DNA of 64,000 bases from Bradyrhizobium sp. CCBAU 53338 (lineage in GTDB: Bacteria > Pseudomonadota > Alphaproteobacteria > Rhizobiales > Xanthobacteraceae): the NCBI RefSeq assembly GCF_015291665.1, contig NZ_CP030048.1, positions 6,448,001 to 6,512,000 on the forward strand, read 5' to 3'. Made by a program: the position numbers and the translations under genes. Below, in pieces: positions 60,263 through 64,000 of this stretch. Numbering within the stretch: position 1 is the stretch's first letter; each line of letters begins with the position of its first letter. The notes under the pieces were generated by a model. It was not told the origin of the DNA and made no database searches. It worked only from the letters and a program-made list of their open reading frames with translations.

Positions 60263-60748
60263 TCATCCCGCGCCAGCCGTATCACGCCGGTAGCGGAAGT
60301 CGCAATGATCGGCGCCTTGCATGATGGTCTGCGTGCGCGTGAGCCTGACGTCGGGGCCAAACCCTTCCGCGGTCGCAAAGTCGGCGGTGCAGACCATGAG
60401 GAAGCCGAGCTCCGGCTCGCCGAGCGCCTTGTAGAACTCGGCATAGGCGCATCGCTTCACGTCGAACGCGAATGCGTCCTGGGTCTGCTCGATCACGTCG
60501 TATTCAAGCGCGCCGTCGCGCGCATAAGTCCTGAAGGCGGAGGCGACGGCCTGGCCGAGATCGGCGTCGTTCTTGTCTTTGTTCCTGGCCTTCCAGAACT
60601 CTTCGCCGAAGCCGCGATAGAGATCGCCCAGCGTGTTGCGCACCAATGCATTCGCACGCGCCTCGCCGAGCTCGGCCTGAAGCGCCTTGACCAGCGGCAC
60701 AAGGACCTGCGCCTGGATTTTTGCCTGCTCGATGACGGATACGCTCAT
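60263..60748 (-). CDS. L-2-amino-thiazoline-4-carboxylate (ATC) hydrolase-family protein
   Basis: A 161-residue protein of the ATC hydrolase family, named for the L-2-amino-delta2-thiazoline-4-carboxylate hydrolase that opens the thiazoline ring on the way to L-cysteine. The family core is visible: RCAYAEFYKALGEPELGFLM, VCTADFATAEGFGPDVRLTR and TIMQGADHCDFRYRR. The cysteine residues of the first two segments and of DHCDFRY are conserved across the family. GAGGG is seven bases before the ATG. The partner genes of the thiazoline pathway are absent, so the true substrate is uncertain. Confidence 0.85.
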   Translation of the reverse strand: MSVSVIEQAKIQAQVLVPLVKALQAELGEARANALVRNTLGDLYRGFGEEFWKARNKDKNDADLGQAVASAFRTYARDGALEYDVIEQTQDAFAFDVKRCAYAEFYKALGEPELGFLMVCTADFATAEGFGPDVRLTRTQTIMQGADHCDFRYRRDTAGAG

Positions 60749-61088
60749 GGGCGGCCCTCTCGTCTGCGGTGCTTCGATGCGCGCCTGGTCTGCGACTCTT
60801 GCGGTTGTGAAATGGAACACACTTGAAGCAGCCTTCAGGTTGTATCATACTCAAGATGTAACCAAGACGAACGGGGCGAACGACCCCGTATCTGTTTCTC
60901 GATTATTTCATTTGCGAACACCGAGTTGGAGTCCCCCCTTCCAGGGTGAGGCCAACGATCCCTGCGGCGGACGCGCCCCAAGAGACCGCAACAAGAGATC
61001 GCGATCAGTTTCGAAAAATTCCGACGTCTCGCCGAATTCGGCGACGCGACGGCCGCCTCGCGCTTGCAGCCATCGAGAGGAACGCCCC
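60749..61088. other. Gene-free 340-bp divergent region
   Basis: It separates the ATC-hydrolase-like gene from the 61089 gene. A small hairpin ACGGGG-N7-CCCCGT lies at 60871-60889, and AT-rich stretches near 60835-60915 may hold promoters. No gene is supported; the open frame that runs into the 61089 gene lacks homology features. Confidence 0.55.
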
Positions 61089-62375
61089 ATGGACGAACCC
61101 AAGCCGCTCACCAGCGCCTTCAACAGAACCGCAAACTTCTCCATCCACCAGGTCGATAGCGTGTTCAGGGCTGCCGCACACGCCGCTGCTGTACCCGCAG
61201 CCGTGCCGGTCACCCTGCCGCCGACGCTCGGGCCGCTGTCGGCTTTCACCGGCACGTTCACGGGCCAGGGGTTCAACACGATCTTCCGGCCCGACAGCGC
61301 GACGACGCCGACCCAGATGCCGGGGCCGATCAACACCACCGACCCGCCCGACAACGTGCTGGAGTTGAATCTCACCGACGAGACCATGTCGTTCTCGAAC
61401 AATCTCGGTTCGATCCCCAATCGCGGCTCGGGGCCGCAGGCGGATGCCTTCCTCAACGGCGTGCCGTATCTCCAGACCATCAACGACGTGACCACGGGAA
61501 CGCCTGTCGGCATTCACTTCGAGCCCGGCATCTGGCTCGCGGTGCCGGCGACCACCAATCCGCACGAACCATTCACCGTCGCGCGCATGGCCTCGATCCC
61601 GCACGGCACGACGATCACGGCGCAAGGCGCCGCGCTGCCGGCGATCGCCGGCAAGCCTGTTATCGCAGCGGTCGACATCACGCCGTTCCTGAACGGCAAT
61701 CCGGCCAACAAGATCACTTTTCAAAACCAGACCGCGACCAATAGGACCACGCGCAGGCTGCCGCAGGACCTCACCGCGCTGATCGCCTCCGGCAAGCTGA
61801 CGCAGGCCATGATCACCGACCCCAACACGGTGCTGCGCAACCAGATCGCACATCAGACCATCAGCCAGACCGTCATCATCGAGACCTCGACCAAGCCCGG
61901 TTCTCCGCTGTCAGGCGGCCCGCTGCCGGCCGTCCCATCAGCAGGGCCACATCCGCAGGCGCCGAATTTCGCGGGCGGCACTGCGAACATCGCCTTCCTC
62001 CAGGGCGTGCCCGTGCCGCCGCCGGGCGGCAATGGCGCCAACGCCAACGCATTCCAGATGGACGCCGTGTTCTGGATCGAGACCGTCATCTACGACGTCG
62101 ACGTGCCGCGCATCGCGTCGGGCGAGCCGCCGATCATCCTGCAGCCGTTACAGAAGGGCACGGTGCCGCTGGTGCCGAGCTTCGTCGCCACGCTGCCGAT
62201 CGTGCCGGGCAAGGGATTTGCCGGCGGCCGCGTGCGGGTGGCGACGACGCAGATCCAATACTCGCAAAAGGTCATGCTGGATTTCAACGGCCTGACCTGG
62301 CCGCACGTCTCGGTCGCCTCGCTGGTGCCGGCCGCGCCAGTGCCGATTCCGGAGCATTTGTTGCCGTTGACGTGA
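61089..62375 (+). CDS. Heme-binding-like (nitrobindin-type beta-barrel) protein
   Basis: A 428-residue soluble protein without a signal peptide. GPLSAFTGTFTGQGFNTIFRP near residue 50, NVLELNLTDETMSF, IPNRGSGPQADAFLNGVPYL and IHFEPGIWLAVPAT with ARMASIPHGTTITAQG recall proteins annotated as heme-binding, related to nitrobindin barrels. The second half (FWIETVIYDVDVPRI, SYQ-poor, QIQYSQKVMLDFNGLTWPHVSV) is a paired beta domain. Heme binding is not proven here. GAGAGGAAC precedes the ATG at 61089. The gene stands alone with its own promoter. Confidence 0.78.
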   Translation: MDEPKPLTSAFNRTANFSIHQVDSVFRAAAHAAAVPAAVPVTLPPTLGPLSAFTGTFTGQGFNTIFRPDSATTPTQMPGPINTTDPPDNVLELNLTDETMSFSNNLGSIPNRGSGPQADAFLNGVPYLQTINDVTTGTPVGIHFEPGIWLAVPATTNPHEPFTVARMASIPHGTTITAQGAALPAIAGKPVIAAVDITPFLNGNPANKITFQNQTATNRTTRRLPQDLTALIASGKLTQAMITDPNTVLRNQIAHQTISQTVIIETSTKPGSPLSGGPLPAVPSAGPHPQAPNFAGGTANIAFLQGVPVPPPGGNGANANAFQMDAVFWIETVIYDVDVPRIASGEPPIILQPLQKGTVPLVPSFVATLPIVPGKGFAGGRVRVATTQIQYSQKVMLDFNGLTWPHVSVASLVPAAPVPIPEHLLPLT

Positions 62376-62540
62376 GGGGGCGAAGGAATGGACGAGAGGA
62401 AAAGTGCAGCTAGACGCACCAGTCCGTCTTCGCTCTTCGAGCTACGCCGGACACGCTTCGTATTGAGATTGGAGCGTGGCTTGCCGAGCCGTAGCTCGCG
62501 GCGCCAGCCCGCCTGCGCCCGTTGGGCTTCGGCGTGGCAT

Positions 62541-62565
62541 CCTTCTCTCGCTTCGCGAGCGAAGG
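62541..62565 (-). terminator. Stem-loop just after tRNA-Val
   Basis: CCTTCTCTCGC and GCGAGCGAAGG pair with one mismatch around TTC, immediately beyond the encoded CCA end of tRNA-Val. It may stop or shape the tRNA precursor. There is no T-run; the surrounding 62376-62566 bases resemble repeat-rich spacer and hold no gene. Confidence 0.45.
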
Positions 62566-62566
62566 A

Positions 62567-62641
62567 TGGTGGGCACGACAGGGATCGAACCTGTGACCCC
62601 TACCATGTCAAGGTAGTGCTCTCCCGCTGAGCTACGTGCCC
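62567..62641 (-). tRNA. tRNA-Val (GAC anticodon)
   Basis: A 75-nt tRNA on the minus strand. The acceptor pair GGGCACG/CGTGCCC, D-arm GTAGCTCAGCGGGAGAGC, anticodon stem CTACC/GGTAG with loop TTGACAT (anticodon GAC) and T-arm with GGTTCGATCC are complete. The CCA end is encoded. It reads GTC valine codons. It lies between the heme-binding-like gene and cpdR. Confidence 0.95.
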
Positions 62642-62717
62642 TAGAAGTCCACTTGCGTCGGGTGGGGGTCCCTATAACGGCTCAGGGGAGCGTGCGCAAG
62701 GACGGAACGCGGCGGAT

Positions 62718-63077
62718 TTAGGCCGCCAGCATCTTGTTCACTTCGCTCACCAATTCGCGCAGGTGAACCGGCTTCGAGAGCACCTTGGCGTTCTTGGGGG
62801 CGTCCGAATCCGAGTTCAGGGCGACAGCGGCGAAGCCGGTGATGAACATGATCTTGATATCGGGATCGAGTTCCGAGGCCCGGCGGGCGAGTTCGATCCC
62901 GTCCATCTCCGGCATCACGATGTCGGTCAGCAGCATCTCGAACGGCTCTTCCCTGAGCCGCTGATAGGCGGCCATGCCATTGTCATGGGACGAAACCTGA
63001 AAACCGGCGTTTTCCAGCGCCTTGACCAGGAAACGGCGCATGTCGTTGTCGTCTTCGGCGAGCAGGATCTTTGGCAT
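62718..63077 (-). CDS. cpdR: CpdR-type single-domain response regulator
   Basis: A 119-residue stand-alone receiver. The acidic pocket is E8-D9-D10 and the phosphoacceptor is D52 in LLTDIVMPEMDGIEL. The conserved K102 is in LSKPVHL. The whole protein, including REEPFEMLLTDIVMPEMD and FITGFAAVAL, is nearly identical in layout to alphaproteobacterial CpdR. That protein, when unphosphorylated, brings ClpXP to the cell pole to degrade cell-cycle substrates such as CtrA and McdA types. It neighbours N-formylglutamate amidohydrolase and tRNA-Val as in other Rhizobiales. Confidence 0.95.
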   Translation of the reverse strand: MPKILLAEDDNDMRRFLVKALENAGFQVSSHDNGMAAYQRLREEPFEMLLTDIVMPEMDGIELARRASELDPDIKIMFITGFAAVALNSDSDAPKNAKVLSKPVHLRELVSEVNKMLAA

Positions 63078-63406
63078 GGCAGGAACGTCGAATCCCCAGA
63101 GGATATGCAGAGGTCACTAAGCCCGACAGAGGGTAAATTTGGGGTGAAAATCTTAACCCTCGGGGCTCGCGCTGCCGGGGTGTTGTGAACCGGAATGGGC
63201 TCCGAATCAATTCTGCCGCAACCACTGATCCCCGCCTGCCTGCTCGCACGGTTAAGACGTGTTCCAGCACCCCGTCACATCTTTTCGCTTGGCAGAATGG
63301 TTGCGATTCCGGACAATGACGACACATAAGAGCCGCTCGACCGGCCGAATCACTCGATCTGGACCCATGCTGGATCGTGCGGCGTGAAGGGACGAAGCCT
63401 GAGAAG
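63078..63406. other. Divergent 329-bp region before cpdR and N-formylglutamate amidohydrolase
   Basis: Starts of both genes face away from it. I looked for a CtrA-type TTAA-N7-TTAA motif and found only single TTAA copies (63152 and 63252 areas). No repeat, RNA gene or open frame with supporting features is seen. Confidence 0.5.
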
Positions 63407-64000
63407 ATGACCCGGTTTGACGGCGAGGTGTCGCCAGCCTTCGAGATCGTGGAGCCCGCCGAGTGGCGCGCGCCTGTTATCTTCAACTCGCCCCATTCCG
63501 GCTCGACCTACCCGGACGAATTCCTGAGCGCTTCGCGGATCGACTTGCCGCAACTGAGGCGGTCCGAAGATTCCTTCATGGACGAACTGATCGGCCATTT
63601 GAGCGGACGCGGCTTTCCGACCGTGCGGGTCAACTTTCCCCGCTCCTATGTCGACGTCAACAGAGAGCCCTATGAGCTCGACCCCCGCATGTTCACCGGC
63701 CGCCTGCCGAGCTTTGCCAACACCCGCTCGATGCGGGTCGCGGGGGGCCTCGGCACCATTCCGCGCGTGGTCGGCGACGGCCAGGAGATCTATCGCGACC
63801 GCATCGCGGTCGACGACGCGCTGGCGCGGATCGAGACGCTGTACAAGCCCTACCACCGGGCGCTGCGCAGGCTGATCAACAAGGTGCATCAGACGTTCGG
63901 CACCGTGGTGCTGGTCGACTGCCATTCGATGCCGTCGGTCGGCGTCAGCAGGGACGAGCCGCGCCGGCCCGATATCGTGATCGGCGACCGCTACGGCACG
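63407..64000 (+). CDS. N-formylglutamate amidohydrolase, 3' end cut by window edge
   Basis: 198 residues of an N-formylglutamate amidohydrolase (HutG-type FGase family), which frees glutamate and formate in histidine breakdown. The N-terminal FNSPHSGSTYPDEFL with the His of PHSG near residue 30, RSEDSFMDELIGHL, PRSYVDVNREPYELDP and VDCHSMPSVG near residue 172 are the family's metal and substrate motifs. GAGAAG precedes the ATG. The frame is open at base 64000. It is divergent from cpdR, an arrangement conserved in Rhizobiales. Confidence 0.93.
   Translation, partial: MTRFDGEVSPAFEIVEPAEWRAPVIFNSPHSGSTYPDEFLSASRIDLPQLRRSEDSFMDELIGHLSGRGFPTVRVNFPRSYVDVNREPYELDPRMFTGRLPSFANTRSMRVAGGLGTIPRVVGDGQEIYRDRIAVDDALARIETLYKPYHRALRRLINKVHQTFGTVVLVDCHSMPSVGVSRDEPRRPDIVIGDRYGT

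Noticed and set aside
60832..60866. EcfG-like promoter (GGAAC...GTT) before the heme-binding-like gene
   Set aside because: The spacing between GGAAC and the next GTT is about 20 bp rather than 16-17, and the -10 does not match CGTT.
62567..62641. tRNA-Val as an integration site for a mobile element
   Set aside because: No integrase, direct repeat of the tRNA 3' end or foreign-looking DNA lies on either side.
63078..63406. CtrA-type TTAA-N7-TTAA motif before cpdR
   Set aside because: Only isolated TTAA copies occur; none are spaced by seven bases.

Overview
The window looks like chromosomal DNA of a slow-growing alphaproteobacterium of the Bradyrhizobium/Rhodopseudomonas type. This rests on high GC content, frequent GTG/TTG starts, the CpdR / N-formylglutamate amidohydrolase / tRNA-Val neighbourhood, NrsF and tandem DUF3606 proteins, and dispersed palindromic intergenic repeats built around a CGTCATTCCGGG core. 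The species assignment is inference. There is no phage, transposon, CRISPR array, rRNA or plasmid function; it is a metabolic and regulatory core-type region.

Layout. 1-3.3 kb: a five-GAF diguanylate cyclase cut by the left edge. 3.5-6.8 kb: an Ldh2 dehydrogenase / flavin monooxygenase / FAH hydrolase operon. 6.8-8.8 kb: a LysR regulator beside two small genes. 8.8-14.4 kb: an Lrp regulator, a fused indolepyruvate oxidoreductase and an amidase. 14.4-18.8 kb: a LysR regulator, an EmrAB-type efflux pair and an AhpD-like protein. 19-23.4 kb: a D-amino acid transaminase and a gltIJKL-type amino acid importer. 23.5-32.7 kb: an M20 peptidase, a second flavin monooxygenase, a benzoylformate-decarboxylase-like enzyme, a GFA protein, an Old Yellow Enzyme, an aldehyde dehydrogenase and an SDR. 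32.7-35.6 kb: a zinc ribbon protein, a Rieske protein and two amidohydrolases. 35.9-37.7 kb: YiaA/B and PspA genes divergent from a TetR gene. 37.8-40.1 kb: dihydropyrimidinase, a small membrane protein and a tandem DUF3606 protein. 40.2-46.8 kb: L,D-transpeptidase, a DsbC/G-like thioredoxin, DsbD, a two-component system, NrsF and DoxX. 47-53.1 kb: a secreted protein, a degenerate alpha/beta hydrolase, a Leu/Ile/Val-type binding protein, a heme-sensor adenylate cyclase and an enolase-superfamily enzyme. 53.2-60 kb: a sulfatase, a GntR regulator, a sugar-type ABC importer without an ATPase gene, a shikimate-dehydrogenase-like protein and a Nudix hydrolase. 60-64 kb: an ATC-hydrolase-like gene, a heme-binding-like protein, tRNA-Val, cpdR and the start of N-formylglutamate amidohydrolase.

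Best candidate for an undescribed system: the 40.2-46.8 kb block. DsbD, a thioredoxin with a Thr-cisPro loop and a cysteine-dependent L,D-transpeptidase form one operon, divergent from an OmpR-family two-component system. Two perfect YTTAAK-N5-YTTAAK boxes, one in the shared dsbD/regulator promoter and one before doxX, predict a self-contained envelope thiol-redox regulon. An NrsF-type anti-sigma protein without a nearby sigma factor sits inside it. Other strong signals are three matching palindromes between pspA and the TetR gene, a duplicated 70-bp module before both emrA and emrB, a mandelate-racemase homologue with Arg at the catalytic Lys166 position, and an alpha/beta hydrolase whose nucleophile Ser is Gly.
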